From Volutella citrinella (Eukaryota; Ascomycota; Sordariomycetes; Hypocreales; Nectriaceae): a DNA stretch of 64,000 bases. Positions 1-12,877 of the stretch are shown one piece after another. The stretch lies in the NCBI GenBank assembly GCA_034401135.1, contig JAWZSP010000005.1, forward strand, positions 3,844,001 to 3,908,000, given 5' to 3'. The position numbers and the translations under genes are program-made. Numbering within the stretch: position 1 is the first letter of the stretch; each line of letters begins with the position of its first letter. The notes under the pieces were generated by a model. That model saw nothing but the letters and a program-made list of their open reading frames with translations, did no database searches and was not told the origin of the DNA.

Positions 1-3000
1 GAGTATGCAATTGCTGCACTGTGTTGGTGGTTAGTAGCAACTCGGCCCAGGTACTGAGTAAGTATACCACCGAATGCAACATCACCACCTCCAATACCAA
101 GAAGCCGTGCTGTGCCGCCGGCCAAATCTCCTCGGCGCCCTGAGCCGTTGGCCGATCTGGCCTGCTTTCTTTCTCCAGGTTTGCGTAGTTGTTCCCCCCC
201 TCTGTGCCTGAGCCAGAGCCAGACTGTATCTGGTGTTCCTCTGGGTGTGCCGCCTTCATTTCCTCCCCATTCACGGCCGCCGTTGGGTTGAGCTGGGCTG
301 GGGGTCAGGCCGGCTTCTCGGCTCGTCCACACCACATTAATTAGGTCACCGTGGACAAAGATGATGCCGTTGAGCCGGTGCGGTGCCCCATCTGGCTGGC
401 CCCCCGCTTTTTGCAGCACCGGGACGATGACCCTGAACCCAACCTCGAGCTTAAGCTTAATTCGCGACTGGCGACGATACGTCGATGCTGGCCTACCGCG
501 CCATGTACACGAGGTACTCGCACCCGCTCGGGAGCGGCCATAGTAGCACCATGTAGTGGTACTGCTAGCATGGCGTCTTTCTCGGGGAGGGGTGCGGGCG
601 CCAACTCCAGCGACGGCCCCTTTGAAAATTAAAAAGGCCGCGCTAATGCTGACCTGCTGCAATGGACACGCATTCAGGCCGGCAAACTCGGGATGGCATT
701 GCGGACGAGGCGCACGACGGGGTCTCTCTCGCGCTCCTGTGCCAGCCGTACGGGGAGTAGGGGAGGAGGGCAGGACGCAGCAGGAGCCAGAGCGAGACAG
801 ACAGAGGCCTCTGGTCGCCTCCGCAAGGCCCGCCCCTACGGCGTAGACACGGTGGATCTCAGATGCGGCACGAACAGGCTGCGGAAGAGGCTCCGTCCTT
901 GCTGCTGTATCGGCTCTGTTGCAAGCGAGCTGAGTACGAAGCCGCCAATCCAACACAGCCAGTCACGAGACCACTCGACTGCCCTGAGACGAGAGCCGCC
1001 GCAGACGACGGGCCTGGGCATCTGCTTGGCTGCGGCGGCGACGGCCGATGTCTTCGGTCCTTGGCACGGCGCCCTTCTCGAATCGCACTTCCCCATCCTC
1101 CGTCCCCAGAGGGCCACCAGCGTATGTTGCGTCGGCCGGCCGCCCCGGGAATAAGAATAAGAACCCAGGGTGGTAGACCCCATCTCATACCTTATTGGCA
1201 CTGTCGTCAATAACAACCTTGGATGTTGCAGCGCTATGGATATGGGCCGTCGCCGGCTGGCCCACATCCTCAATCACACGTACACCCCCCCTTTTTTTCC
1301 CCACCAAGGGCTCCTGTTCCTTTTAGCCATCGCCCGCACATATGATTCAAGCGAGCTTGCTCCAAGGCGCCAGAGCCACCGCTCGACGAGCGAATCCAGA
1401 AACGGCCATGGTCCAGCTTGCCAGCGTGCCCCAGACGGCTGCGACGGCACAAGCATTGCGCTCATGCCACCGCGCGATGATGGCATCGACCGCCACCAGA
1501 TGGTCAGATATGCTTATCCAACCTACCCAGTTAGGGCCCTGTGTCCTGCTACCCTCCGCCCCGCGCGAGTCACAAACGCCGCTCGACGACTGGGCAGAAC
1601 GTGTATGTTGTCGGGCGATTTATGCAGATGCAGCCGGACAAAACCGCCCGACCAGGCACATCAGCTCCTTTATACAGGGCTCTAATCCCCCTCCCTCGCG
1701 CCTTGCCCTCCGGCATCCCCCCCAATCGCTGTTGGAGACAAGTATTTGCCAGACACGGGGCTTCTTCCTGAGCCGTGAGCGGTTTTGGCCCTGCGGGCCG
1801 CTAGAGACGTATCCATGCAAATCCGCTGGGTCCTCGGTCTTGTTGTGGGAATAACAAGTTCTGTGGAGGAGCCACCCGGCCGAACCACGCCATTGGAGTT
1901 GCCGACTTATCCATATCCACGCACGCAGCGTCTTTTCATTATGTGGACCATCTTTTTGGCTCTCGGAGATCTCGCGGCAAGTATCAATGCCCGCCAGCGT
2001 TTCGGCAACTCGATCCGGGTTGCTCGCCCTGCATCTCCAACGTCGTCAGCCTCGGACGTGGGATAACACGTTGTCACTCCCATGTCGTGGGCCGGCACTT
2101 GCCGTACCTCTGCTAGCATGAAATCTCGGTAATGAGCGTAATTTCTCGTACGTAGTTTCAACAGCCTCGTAGGGTAGATGAGTTGAGCGAGGTTCCATGA
2201 ATGCACCATTAGCCTGGTAGTAAATAAATCAAATCATGAGAAACGCAATGGTACACATATCTGATATGCTGCATGTAAGGCGACTGGATATCCGTATCTG
2301 TAACGGTGATGGGAATCACATGGCTGAAATCCTGAGCGGCAAGGGATAAGAAAGGGGTCTATTGTATATGTTTCTTCGTGGCAAAGATAGTTGAAGTGGT
2401 ACAGCCGGCTCCCATCTTAAGGAGCTGTTCGGAGGTGATGATACAAGTTTCATTCGAGTGGTCGCGGCCCAACGCTTGCGGCCTTACTCATTCTCCAGCA
2501 GGATATAACAGGTCCCGACACCGGGACACTCGGAGCCTCTTCCACTGTGTCGTGGACTATCATCGCTGATGGATGTGCCGGCCAGGCTCGTTCACCGCAT
2601 CTCTTCCAAGGCCGGTGACGACACCGCAAGTAGCACCGTATATGGTGTCTTTTCATTTCCCAGGTCGCACAATAATCTGCAGACTGCCAGTTTCCTGGGT
2701 GGTAGACTTGGCGAGGTAGACGGGCATACCGGGGGCAAGCGGTGACCACAGTTCGCATCGTATTTTTTCTTGATTTGTGCAACGTTGCAAGGCACCGAAA
2801 CACGGGAGCGAGATCGCTCGCTCCGGAGCAGCGCCGCCACCGTCGGCTAGGGCCTGTTCATTGACCGAAAGGTGTGTCGCAGTCCGAGCTGGGCAGGCAT
2901 TAACGAGCATGGAGCCCGTGATGAAGAAGATGATGTACAAGAGTCTGGATCGAGGGGAGATGTGTTGCCGGAAGGCGACTGATGAAGTGAGTAGTGTCGA

Positions 3001-3028
3001 GAGCGAATGAGCGTCAACTATTTCTCGC
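1..3028. other. Intergenic stretch, no supported gene
   Basis: Several open frames of 90-170 codons occur on both strands (for example around 1170-1854, where two plus-strand frames are open over the same DNA), but none has a recognisable domain and they contradict each other, as chance frames in GC-rich DNA do. The last few hundred bases are the 3' flank of the asparaginyl-tRNA synthetase gene on the minus strand. A TATA-like TTTATA lies near 1670, but no gene follows it convincingly. Confidence 0.5.
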
Positions 3029-4781
3029 CTAGCAGTCGCAACGTTCGTAATGTCGAGGGAAAGGGACCACGTCTCGGACGTTGGGCACGCCCGTAAGGTA
3101 GCTGAGGAGCCGATCGAAGCCCATACCGAAGCCACCATGAGGTGGGCAACCCCAGCGACGCAGGTCGACATACCAGGAAAGCTCTTTACCCTTGGGCGAG
3201 CGCTTGCTGGGGACATCGAGGCCAAGGGCTCGCATGTTTTCCTCGAGTTGGGGGAGACGGTGCTCACGCATGGAGCCACCGGCCAACTCTCCTAGGCCGG
3301 GGACCAGAAGATCAAAGCAGTCGACGGTTGGGCCTGGCAATGTCGAAGTAGTCGATGGATCAGACTGAAGCATGTAAAATGCCTTGATCTCGCGAGGATA
3401 CTGTGTGATGAAAATAGGCACGTAGGCGTCGGCGTCCGCATCATAGCCAATCTTCTCAGCCAGATACTTCTCGTGCTCGGACTGAAGTCCAGCGCCCCAC
3501 GTGGGTTTATGCCCAAACTGATCCGCAATGGGTTTTAGAATCTCGATAGCCTCAGTATATGTGACCCGTGGCCATCGCTTCGTGCTGAGCATGCCTCTCC
3601 AACGACGATCCAACAGGTCCTGGTCAACCAGGTCGGCAAAGGCATGGCGCTCGGCGGGATCCCTCGAGTCCATGCGGTTGTTCTTGAGCTCATTAGCGGC
3701 GCTGAGTTCACGAAGCCCCCCCACCAAAGATTTAAGCATCCGCTGGATGAGGTCCATAACATCGTCCATGCTGTTGGTGAAGCTCATTTCAGCCTCCAGC
3801 ATGTAGAATTCGCTGAGATGCCGAGATGTATCACTCTGTTCGGCACGGAACGTCGGCGATAGTGTCCAAACATCACCGAGGGCCTGAGCCAAAGCCTCAA
3901 GGTGAAGCTGCGATGAGACGGTCAGATACTTTGGGTCACGAAAGAACTCTCCGGGAGCCCGGGCATTGACAGAGAAGGCCTCGCCGGCTCCCTCGCAATC
4001 AGAAGAGGTGATAATAGGTGGATGTGACTGCTGGAACTTTTCGCGAAAGAAAAACTGGGTGAGGATAGCGGTGGTATCAGAACGAAACCGAAGCAGGGTT
4101 GAGTTCAGAGGCGTCCGAGAACGAAGATGTGATATAGTCCGTAGACTCTCTGGCGTTTGGTACTTGTTCTGGATTGGATAGCTCTGCAGAAGATGTGAGA
4201 AATGGCTTCTCGCAACATTAAGGAACCTATCAACTGACCTGGGGGTCTGAGTGTCCGAGTATCTCGACCTCAGTCACCTGTAGCTCGGCAGTGGTTGAGG
4301 GTGTGGGGGTTGATTTGGCCTCCCTCAACGCAGCATCATCAGCTGACAACGTACCTCCCGGGGCGGAGAGTGTTTCTTCAATCTTCTTGCTACGATCATC
4401 TATCCATGTTCCCTTGAGGCGAACGGCGGCGCCAGGTCGCATGCTGAAGGCCGAGTTAGCTTGGTTCTTAGCCGCCATGTGGCTAAAGAAAAGGTGAACC
4501 TACTCTGTCGCTAGGCTCTTATCTACAACAACCTGGACAGGTCTCATGGATGAACCATCAGTGATGTCGATGAATCGGACACCAGAGCTCTTGCGGACCG
4601 AGCGAACCCATCCACAAACCTCGACATCAGGTACCTGAGCCGACGGGCCCCAGGCCTTCAGGTCGGCCACGGTCTTGACGTCGACCTGGCATTCGCCGGG
4701 AACACGAACCGAGTACCATCTTCGGGCCGTCCAGACTCGCCGAGTCACCGGGAGCCTGAAAGTGCCAAGCGCTCGCATCAT
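3029..4781 (-). CDS. Asparaginyl-tRNA synthetase, mitochondrial
   Basis: Charges tRNA-Asn with asparagine, probably in the mitochondrial matrix. Three exons: 4781-4504, 4443-4239 and 4183-3029, giving 545 residues. Both introns (60 and 55 nt) have GT..AG ends and restore the frame; the first contains a CTAAC branch site. The N-terminus (MMRALGTFRLPVTRRVW) is Arg-rich and lacks acids, like a mitochondrial presequence. Next comes an OB-fold anticodon-binding domain (VEVCGWVRSVRKSSG), then the class II core: SSDCEGAGEAF near residue 220, motif 2 (TFRAEQSDTSRHLSEFYMLE) near 272-291 and motif 3 (GGFGMGFDRLLSYLTG) near 511-526. The short Cys-containing C-terminus is as expected for AsnRS. The frame is open upstream to 4805 without an ATG there, so I start at the ATG at 4781; a second ATG follows at once. 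The yeast counterpart is SLM5. Targeting is inferred. Confidence 0.93.
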
Positions 4782-7744
4782 TAGTAGCGATGGAAGAAGC
4801 AACAACGGTTGGCTGAGAGTGACTCCTCCTTCAAGAGGTGGGCGCAGTCATGAGAATGTGCAGGTGGGGCCGCGAAGGTGCAAATTTGAGATGGGACGGA
4901 GAGGACTAGAGTTTCTGAGCGATAAACTAGCAGGCAACGAAGAGCAGGGAGAAGGGAAGGGGACTGTGGAGATTGGACCAGAGACAAGGAGCTGCCCGCC
5001 CGTGCTGGAGATTGATTGAGGCTGTTGTGGTTGCGTCTCAGATACGGAAACTCGGAGTGAAGAGAGTCGATTGATCTCGCGTCGTCTGTCGCGGGCGGTG
5101 GTGGAGAATTTCTGGGCAATTGATTGGCTGGGGCAGCAGCTCTGCCGTGCTCGGGGGCAGCCGATTGGTCATCTAGCTCGTCCTGATGAGTTTGGCGGTT
5201 TTGGCGTGTTATAGGCATCGATCGGTTGGCATTAGGGGGTGGCTTGGGGCTCTGCAGATCGCCCGTCCACACCGCTGGGACAGAGCTGTCGCATTTGGAG
5301 CCGCTGGGAAGGCCCGGGCCTGTATCCAATTACGTACCTTACCTTATATTTGGGGCGACAGGCGAGATGGGAAGAAAGAAGTGCTGTCCGCCAATGGAGT
5401 ACCGAACACACTAATCTGTAAGGTAGCTCCTGCGAGGGGTGTGGACTGTGGAAAACTGACAGGACCAGCGTACTAGTAGTTACTAGTAGAACGGCAGGGC
5501 TTGAGGTATCAGTTATCACTGGTGCCTGGGCGAGCCATCTGATCGGCGGTCTGAGTTGTTGCTGGTGCAGGCCGAGCCAACTCGTAGTTTGGAGCGTGCA
5601 GATGCACAAGTTGACCTATTTGGGAACACCGTGATATGTCCCGTTACCAGCGGGGCAACAAATAGGGCAGGACGGCAAGCACAGGCTGGACAGCTTTGGG
5701 GCAAGCGCGAGCGGACCTGGGACAGCAGGCACGACACACACCATACTAAGCGTAATCGTAAGTACCCTGGGCAACGACATGTCAACTTCACAGCCAGCCA
5801 CCTGCATCTTCTGCACCAGCATCATCGCCAGCAGACACCATTCGGCACCACCAGCACTGGCGCAGGGTGGCGCAGATGATCTGCTAGTCTCCTGGCACTG
5901 GTCACCGCCTTTGCACGATATGCCACCCTTGGTCTGCCGGATCTCGAGCACTCCAGCATGCTAATTACTTCTTGGTTCTTTCCCTTGGCGGCGCTAACTG
6001 TGCGAGTGCGATATGACATCTGCGCATCTACACAATGGCAGCCGCACACTACGGCGCTGTCACATCACTGGAACGGCAATCTCTTGTCCTCTCACACAAG
6101 CAATTCTCACATCACAGGACGAAAATGTTGATACGACCTCTTACCGCCAGCCCGGCTCCTACCTAACTTGAGCAAGAACCAACGATGCTCCTCGTGATTG
6201 AAACAAGCGGGATGACTCGGTCGTGTCTCACGCCTTGGCCTTCGATTGCGCAGTCCGCACGGTTCCAGCTGCGCATGCCGATGACGGGGGTGAGATGGCC
6301 TTCTCCACTGTCTTTGTGTTGGGCTGCCCCAGGCCCAAGCAAGGCCCAAGCCAGGCCCCTCCAGCTCCCGAGATGCATGTTTGCGGGCCATCTAGGACCC
6401 AGACTTGCCAGCGGCATCTTGGCCGAAAGCGGATTGAGCAGCACACCTGCACGCGGAGTGTGCCAATTGCACAAGTCTATGGGCTTTGTTTCTTGGCCCA
6501 CGGCATTCGTCTGTCCCTGCGCTGCAGCCTCGTACACGATCACCGTGCGCCCCCCTCCCCAGACTCATTCTCCTGGTGCGCCCATAGTCCTGGGCACAAG
6601 CTTCTACCAGGCGAGATGACGGGGTTCCACAGATCTTGATTCGCATCAATGTCCCGGCCAGCTTGTCTCACTTCGCCGACGATTATCGTCCACATTTCCA
6701 TTCCTTGTCGTCAAGCTGCCCAACCACGGCAGCCGCCGGGCCTTGTTTGAGTTGGCGGCGCCGTCTGTGTCCCCGTGAGATCTTGCAGGTGCTCCACGGT
6801 TCCCGACTGTTGGCGCCCAGTGTAGCCCATTTCTGTCCCGTCAACTTGGGTGTTGGCGCCCCGATCTGGGCCTACAGGGCCCCCCTACTGGTTGCTTTGT
6901 CCTCCGAAGCTGCTCCCAAAGCAAGTCGCCGCAACTGTCCCCTTGTTCCCAGAATCGCACTCCCTTCCCCCCTCACTCCCCATGTCCAGGACTCTGATTC
7001 CGTTCACACCCCTGTCCCTGGCATCGTGCTGTGCAGTGTTGTGATGTCTTGTTTTGTCTGGCCCTCGCCTGTTGTCGTCTGCCAAGCCCTGTAAATGAGG
7101 CTTGCTCTCGTTCGTCCCGCCTCGCAGTGGTGGGAACTTGTGTCGAAGAAGTGCGCGTTGACAAAGTGCCGACACCCCCTTCAATCTGCTCCAAGCTATT
7201 GCTCACGCTCTCAATGTATCGAAGTGCCCCTGCTGCCTTGTTGTCGCCCCTCTCCCAGCTATCTGGTTTGCTGCCTCGCCTTGCTGAGTCTTTCCTAAAC
7301 AGCTGGTTCAGATCTTGGACATATTGGGTCGCACAGGCCTTCGACATCCCCCCCCCTCTCGCTTGGCCAGGTGCAGCATCTTGATGCAAGTGAGGCCAGA
7401 ATCCCGTCTCAGTGACAATTTCTACCACCGTGTTGCTTTTGCACGTTCACAGCCCAACGTACATATAAGGCCAGGCCGCCTTCGTGATCTGATGCCTTTC
7501 CACCCCATCTCTCCTCTCTCATTCTCATGCCAAGTCACCCTCTTCTCTTCTCACCCTCACATTTATCACATGCACCCTGACCTCTTAATACGACCCTTTC
7601 CCAGCGTCATCTCGAAGTCTGACCAGCAGCGACTGTGCCCTCTGTCAGCCTCATCTGATCCTTGCCTCTATCCCACTCAAACCCTGTAATCGTCTATCGA
7701 TCGTCTTCAGGTCCAGCCATCCAGCTCCCCGGAAACAAACGGCA
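4782..7744. other. Divergent intergenic region between AsnRS and the PARG-like gene
   Basis: About 3 kb without a supported gene. The 300 bases before 7745 are pyrimidine-rich (CT-rich leader), as expected for the 5' UTR or promoter of the plus-strand gene. A direct repeat of TACTAGTAG lies at 5471-5489. A plus frame at 5779 starts with a CIFC motif but loses any HIT-family resemblance within a few residues. Confidence 0.5.
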
Positions 7745-8785
7745 ATGGCTCCATCCAGGTCCAGTCGTGTACGACCGTCCGAGGTTGCTGCTGACACGAA
7801 AAAGAACTTCATCCCCATGGTCAAGAAGAACTATGGAGAGGTTTTCCCCCCTTACTCTTACCTTTACCGGCAGCCGATAGAGCAGCTTGTCATTCAGCGA
7901 CAAAAACCCTCAACGCGGCCCCCGTCCTTCCTGATTGAGGTGGGCGATCCCGTTATGAAGACGCTGGGCTATGCAGCCATGGATACCCAAGCGAGCGAGG
8001 CGGTTGGTGGCCCCCGCGTTCGCATCCCCTTCATCTGCGCTGCCAACGAACGGCGGCCCGGGGGTGACTGGGAGACAGGATGTGTGGGCTACGAAGAGAA
8101 GCTCTGCCGACGAAGCAACCTCTCGGCTACTCTCAGCTCGCCGTGGCCCAACTCGCCAGAGCCTACAAACTACCCGATCCCCTCACAGGGCGGAATCCTC
8201 TCCGATGCTGTTGTTGTCTGCCGCGGACCCCATGACCGTTATGATAAGCTTGACAGCTGGTTCGACTTGCCAGTCGTGTCAGTGCCGCCGACAAGGTGGC
8301 CGAAGCTCAAGGACAATGGGCTCAAGTACTCGTTCTCGGAAGAGCGCGAGATGACTCGAGATAAGCTACGAGGAGCCCTGCGCATTTGCTTGTACAACGG
8401 CTACGACCGAGTGGTGATTGGCGATTTTGGGTTGGGCAACGGGTATCGCAACCCGCCCCAGGAGCTCGCCGAGCTCTGGCGCGATGTCTTCCTGTTCGAC
8501 CCTGACCTCCGTGGGCAGTTCTCGTATGTTGTGTTCGTCTTTGAGGACCCTCTGCAAAGTACAACGCGACACATCTTGGACGAGATTGCCAAGAAGGCAA
8601 GCGGCGGCTCCAAGGGCAAATCGCGGTCAAGCTCGTCCAGCTCGTCCAGCTCTTCATCCAGCCGCAGCCACGGGTCGGTGCCGACTGACCGGCACATCTT
8701 TGAGCATGTCTTTAGCCCCGCCGAGGTTGACCGAGTTCTGAGACAACCCGATCCACGGTACGGGCTTGGCATGATCACAACGTGA
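7745..8785 (+). CDS. Microbial-type PARG-like (DUF2263/TIGR02452) macrodomain protein
   Basis: A single-exon gene of 346 residues. The family has a macrodomain fold related to bacterial poly(ADP-ribose) glycohydrolase and is expected to bind or hydrolyse ADP-ribose. Residues 97-126 carry the signature loop: ANERRPGGDWETG followed by YEEKLCRRSNL. This aligns with the family GGG..QEE motif. The second Glu is kept, but the usual Gln is Tyr (residue 116) and the third Gly is Asp (108). The strand GGILSDAVVVCRG and the helix-strand GALRICLYNGYDRVVIGDFGLG fit the distal macrodomain core. A low-complexity Ser run near 290-306, encoded by 9-bp repeats, interrupts the C-terminal part. The ATG has a good context (GCAATGG) and a CT-rich leader. 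Catalytic competence is uncertain because of the altered loop. Confidence 0.8.
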   Translation: MAPSRSSRVRPSEVAADTKKNFIPMVKKNYGEVFPPYSYLYRQPIEQLVIQRQKPSTRPPSFLIEVGDPVMKTLGYAAMDTQASEAVGGPRVRIPFICAANERRPGGDWETGCVGYEEKLCRRSNLSATLSSPWPNSPEPTNYPIPSQGGILSDAVVVCRGPHDRYDKLDSWFDLPVVSVPPTRWPKLKDNGLKYSFSEEREMTRDKLRGALRICLYNGYDRVVIGDFGLGNGYRNPPQELAELWRDVFLFDPDLRGQFSYVVFVFEDPLQSTTRHILDEIAKKASGGSKGKSRSSSSSSSSSSSSRSHGSVPTDRHIFEHVFSPAEVDRVLRQPDPRYGLGMITT

Positions 8786-9655
8786 TCCACCCATAGGCGG
8801 CTTACTTGTGCGACGGGTGGATCGTGGCATGACGTGAGGCCTCGGACCTCGAAACGGATTGAATGCTGGATGAGCGGCAAAGCGGGCCAGCCGAGGTCCT
8901 CAACATCCGCTGGAGAGGGAGGGAGGAAAGAGAGAAGTGCAGGCTCCCTAGGGGTGGCTGATGCATTTCCAGAGCCATCTACTGGGGCGGGGGGCCTCTG
9001 TGCGACGTTTCTTTTTTTGTGTGCTTTTTTTTTTTGGTCATGTTGCGGCGCGGCAGCAGCAGCAGCAGCTGAAGCGGCTTACCTTGGTACATTTCTGCGT
9101 GGACAGGCAACAGCCAACAGCCACGGGAGTTGTGTGTGTTGGGGGTGTTTTTAGAGACGGACTGCATGAGGCGAGCAAAACAAAACAGGGCGTGGTGCTT
9201 TTGCATTTCTTTTACACATTGTCGTTGGGCTACAGGGGGATGCGTGCAGCAAGCATGGAACAGGCAGAGGCGGGGGGCGAGCATGTGTGAACATGTGGGC
9301 GTTGGATGAATAGGGGTGCGATTTTGAGAATTTGTGGGTGCAATTTTGGCGGGTTTCGAACTTGTCTTCTCGTTGAGTCTTGTTCCATTATCGTCAGTTT
9401 TCACTGGCCTGGTCTCTAGCCCGCTGGCCCTTTCCCCCTCTCTTGTTGTCTACTCGTTTCTTCTTCTCATTTTTCCGGTTTGGGTCAGACAGGGGAGGGG
9501 AGCATCTGGCGTCGTGTCTGGGTTCAAGCAAAGGTTGAGCGAGGCATTGTCGATATACGGAGTGCCTTTGGGTATCTGGGTGCGAGCAAAGAAGATTATG
9601 TCCACTTGAGGATGACGGGCTGTTGGTTGGCGGTGTATTGATTGATACTAACTAG

Positions 9656-9671
9656 TACTACTATAGTAGTA
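9656..9671. repeat. Perfect 16-bp palindrome
   Basis: TACTACTATAGTAGTA equals its own reverse complement. It lies in AT-rich DNA about 870 bp downstream of the PARG-like gene. There is no spacer, so it is a dyad rather than a stem-loop terminator. Function unknown. Confidence 0.6.
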
Positions 9672-10939
9672 GCCACTCAATGACGATCTATCCCTTATTA
9701 CGAACAAACAGCCTGGCCATCGCAACCAAACCTTTAACGGGAAACCGACAAGGGAAGCAATGCCGCTAGTGCCTATGCGTTCGTTCTCCTCCTGGCCCAT
9801 CCATCCATGCCTGGCCTGGTGGGGGCCGAACGGGAGACAGTGAGGTGAGAGGGGAGGGGGGACTGCAAGTCTTCGCTTCGGCTCACCGGCCGCGTGCAGG
9901 CTGCAAGTGCCGCATGCACTCGGGGGGCCGGGCGTCGCACGTCCGCACAGGCCCGCGGTCTCCGCTTCCGCTTCCGCTCGGCGGCTCCACCGGAGGACCC
10001 GGGACGGCGACCGACGGCGACACGGCGCAGCAGCCCCAGCTGGGCAGGGGGGGGGGATCACGACTGCATCTGTGCAACGGCAGCACTGAGGTACATCGTA
10101 CAGCACAGTGCAGTGCAGCAATGGAGTAAAATGGACGGCGGAGGAGACACCCTTGTGGACGATCTGATGTTGGGTGCGTCCCGCGGTGGGCTGATGGTCT
10201 GGGCGTGGGGCGAGTCAAGTCGAGGAGAAGAGAGGACATGAGAGGACATGAGACAGGACAGGCCAGCACGGTGCCTTGCATTGGCTGTTGTGCGCGAGAG
10301 GCGCTCTGTAACACGCACACGCACTCGCGCTCATGTAGAGAGCCAGATGCGGACCCGACGGACTTCCAGGATTCGAAACCGGGGCCCGGATTTATTTCTC
10401 TCCAAGGCAGGCTGAGCAGATGTCCGTCCGTCCATCCAGCCCACACCGTGTCGTGTGTCGTTGACCCACCACCGGGGAGGGGGCGCTGATGCTCGAGGAC
10501 CAACAAAACAAGTTCCGTGCAGAACTACCACCACCGAAATGGGCCCAGGAGGAGTGCGGTGCTGTTGCTGTTACCCCGGCTCCAGTCGCCGTCGCAGCTG
10601 TTTCTTTCTTTAGACGCCTTACAAGGGCCTCCGTTCCCGCACCGCCCCCCGGGGCCTCGATGCAAGATAACGCATTGCCCCGGTGTAGGCCGACTGCACT
10701 CTGCTGTATGCTGTATGCTGTATGCGCATGTCTATGCAATCGTGTAATATACTGCGGATGCTGGTACCGGTTCTCATGCAAACCGAATCCTTGTTTCGGC
10801 GCTCGATAGTGGCGGTGGGCGGCGCGGCATGCGCCCCGTCACAGCTTCAGCCCTGGCGTTCTGGAGTTTCTTCTTCTTCACTGTTAGTGTAGTGTGAATC
10901 GTGGGATGAACCAGGCTGGGACCCTCGTTTCTTCTTTTC

Positions 10940-10978
10940 GTTTTTATTTTATTTTATTTTATTTCATTTTTTATTTTG
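10940..10978. repeat. TTTTA microsatellite
   Basis: Four near-perfect TTTTA units followed by degenerate T-rich sequence. Simple repeat in intergenic DNA. Confidence 0.7.
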
Positions 10979-12877
10979 TTTCTTTGTTTTTTTTTTATTC
11001 TGCTGCTTTCTTTTGTCCTCGTCCTGGGGGCCTGCCTGCCGGTGAGGCTCTCACATTCATCTTGCCTCCTCCTGGCGCCGGGTTGGCGGTCTAGTAGTTC
11101 GTCATCTCGCGTGTGACTCGATGACGGTGTCGAAAGACAAGGGGGTGGATGCAGGCGGTGGAGAGCAAAGGACGCACACAGGCAAAGGAACGAACGCGAA
11201 CAAGCAAGACGTAGCACAAGCAAAGCCGGGTGGCCGGTTCAGTTGATGCAGAGTCAGAGAGCAGCATGCCCAGACGAGGGATGCCCTGGGCCCCGACTCC
11301 GAGCAGGCCGAGGAGAGACAGCGGAGTGGGAATTGCATCATCGTCTGGTGGGCTTGCAGAGCGACAGTGTCACTTGAACACGGACGACTGCTGCTGTGAG
11401 TTGAGGCAGCTTCTGGCACGCGAAATGTACTCTAATTGCCAACTACTCAGACCATCAGCAAGCGGCGCTGATTCCTGGCCGTGGTGTGCGATGGAAAGTA
11501 AGAGCTGCCGTTGGTTGTAAAACACCACCACCACTAACACCAAACTTCATCACATATCCCACCCCCCGTCCCATCTAGCCTCTACGCCTGGCGCCTAAAC
11601 CACGATTCTCAGACACCCAAACACAACCGCACCGCCGGCCAAGTGCCCAGTCTCACAGGCGAGCTGCGTGAACCATGGCCGCCCTCCCCACCCGGCCAGT
11701 CCCTCGGCATCGTCTCTCTCGCTCTCGCCATCACGATGCCCTCCCTCCACCGCCTCTTCTCCCCCGTCCCTACCTTGCATGACCCGTTGCAAAATCTCAC
11801 CTTGGCTCTGCCGTGGGACCCCAGCCCCCTCCTCCTTCCGATCTCCCAACCAGATCCCACCACTCTCCGCGATCCGAGTCGCACAAATCTCGATTGTGTC
11901 ACGCTTGCACTGCATGCGAGACGAAGCCCGAACTGTCTCTACGTCCGCCTCATCACGCGCCCGGGGGGAGCCCAGCGATCTTGCGAATCCCATAGCGAGA
12001 GCTGACAGGTCGCCCGCAGGACGGGCGCAGGGGCCTTCTATTTGGAACGCGGCCAATCTGTGGCCATCAGGCGTCTCATTCTGCCTAGTCTCGACTCCGC
12101 CGATGCCGAACCCTCGACGCGCGTGCGGCCAAACCTGATTCCTTTTCTGGTAGCTGTTTGATGCCTACTTACTTACACACGCCACCGGAGGACGCCCCAT
12201 CACCAAAGCTTGAATGAAAGTGGGGGACTGCGGCAGGCAAAAAACGCTCGCTACTCCGTAGATCGTATGTTTCCACCGCCCCGTGCTCGATACCGCTCCT
12301 TCTCCTGTCTCAGCGCCGGGTCAAGGCCCCTCGGCGAGTTGCAGTTAGATGGCCAAGAGCCTCTTCTCGGCCGCGGCTCCGCGAGGTTACTCAAAATTCA
12401 GCGCCCCTTGAATCACGGCGGGGGGGGGGATGGCCTTGTTTGGATGAGGGAACCGGGATGAGAAAGAAGAAAGACGGCAGCGAGGCGGGCTGGTCCATCG
12501 ATGTATGAGCCGGGGTGGTGGTCTAAGTGCCCCAAGTCGAAACAAGCTCATCAGCAGCAGCGTCCTGAATGTGAGGGCGTGTTTTGAGATCGTGCAATCA
12601 GTAGCATTTACTGGTCTGACAAAAATGTCTTGTCGTCTAGAGCCGCATTGTCCAAGTTGGTCGGATGCATCCGAATGTTTTTGATGTGATGTGACGCTAT
12701 TCACTACCCTACTCTTGCCGCTTCTTTCACCAGGTTGACTTTCGACCGCTTGGCATGCTTCACCTTGTCTCTCCGACCAATGTTGGATGAACAAACTCCA
12801 GATTCTTGTCACGCCGCTTTTCACGTGCTAGTCCCCCGCTTTCTTTTGCAACCAGATCCTCATCTATACCTGCAATT

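Larger units (their letters stand above)
8786..12877. other. Convergent intergenic region between PARG-like gene and SEC24
   Basis: About 4.1 kb with no supported gene. It holds 3' flanks with low-complexity DNA: a short CAG run near 9055-9070, a perfect 16-bp palindrome at 9656-9671, a triplicated CTGTATG near 10703-10724 and a TTTTA-rich microsatellite at 10940-10978. Open frames of 100-207 codons are present (for example minus 9883-10506), but their compositions are Cys/Pro/Arg-rich and domain-free, typical of chance frames. Confidence 0.5.

Noticed and set aside
2653..3279. Minus frame of 208 codons overlapping the end of the AsnRS gene
   Set aside because: Its 3' half is in AsnRS 3' flank and its 5' half is an out-of-phase shadow of the conserved motif 3 coding region.
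4230..4478. Possible separate small gene of 82 codons within the AsnRS locus
   Set aside because: It is exon 2 of AsnRS plus intron sequence; the apparent start ATG lies inside intron 1.
5779..5964. Plus frame starting with a CIFC motif, like HIT hydrolases
   Set aside because: Resemblance ends after the four residues; there is no HxHxH motif downstream in any frame.
10360..10390. tRNA B-box-like GGTTTCGAATCC on the minus strand
   Set aside because: The flanking bases do not pair as a T-arm, and no A-box, anticodon arm or acceptor stem fits.
9883..10506. Minus-strand frame of 207 codons
   Set aside because: Low-complexity, Cys/Pro/Arg-rich translation with other frames open over the same DNA; no recognisable family.
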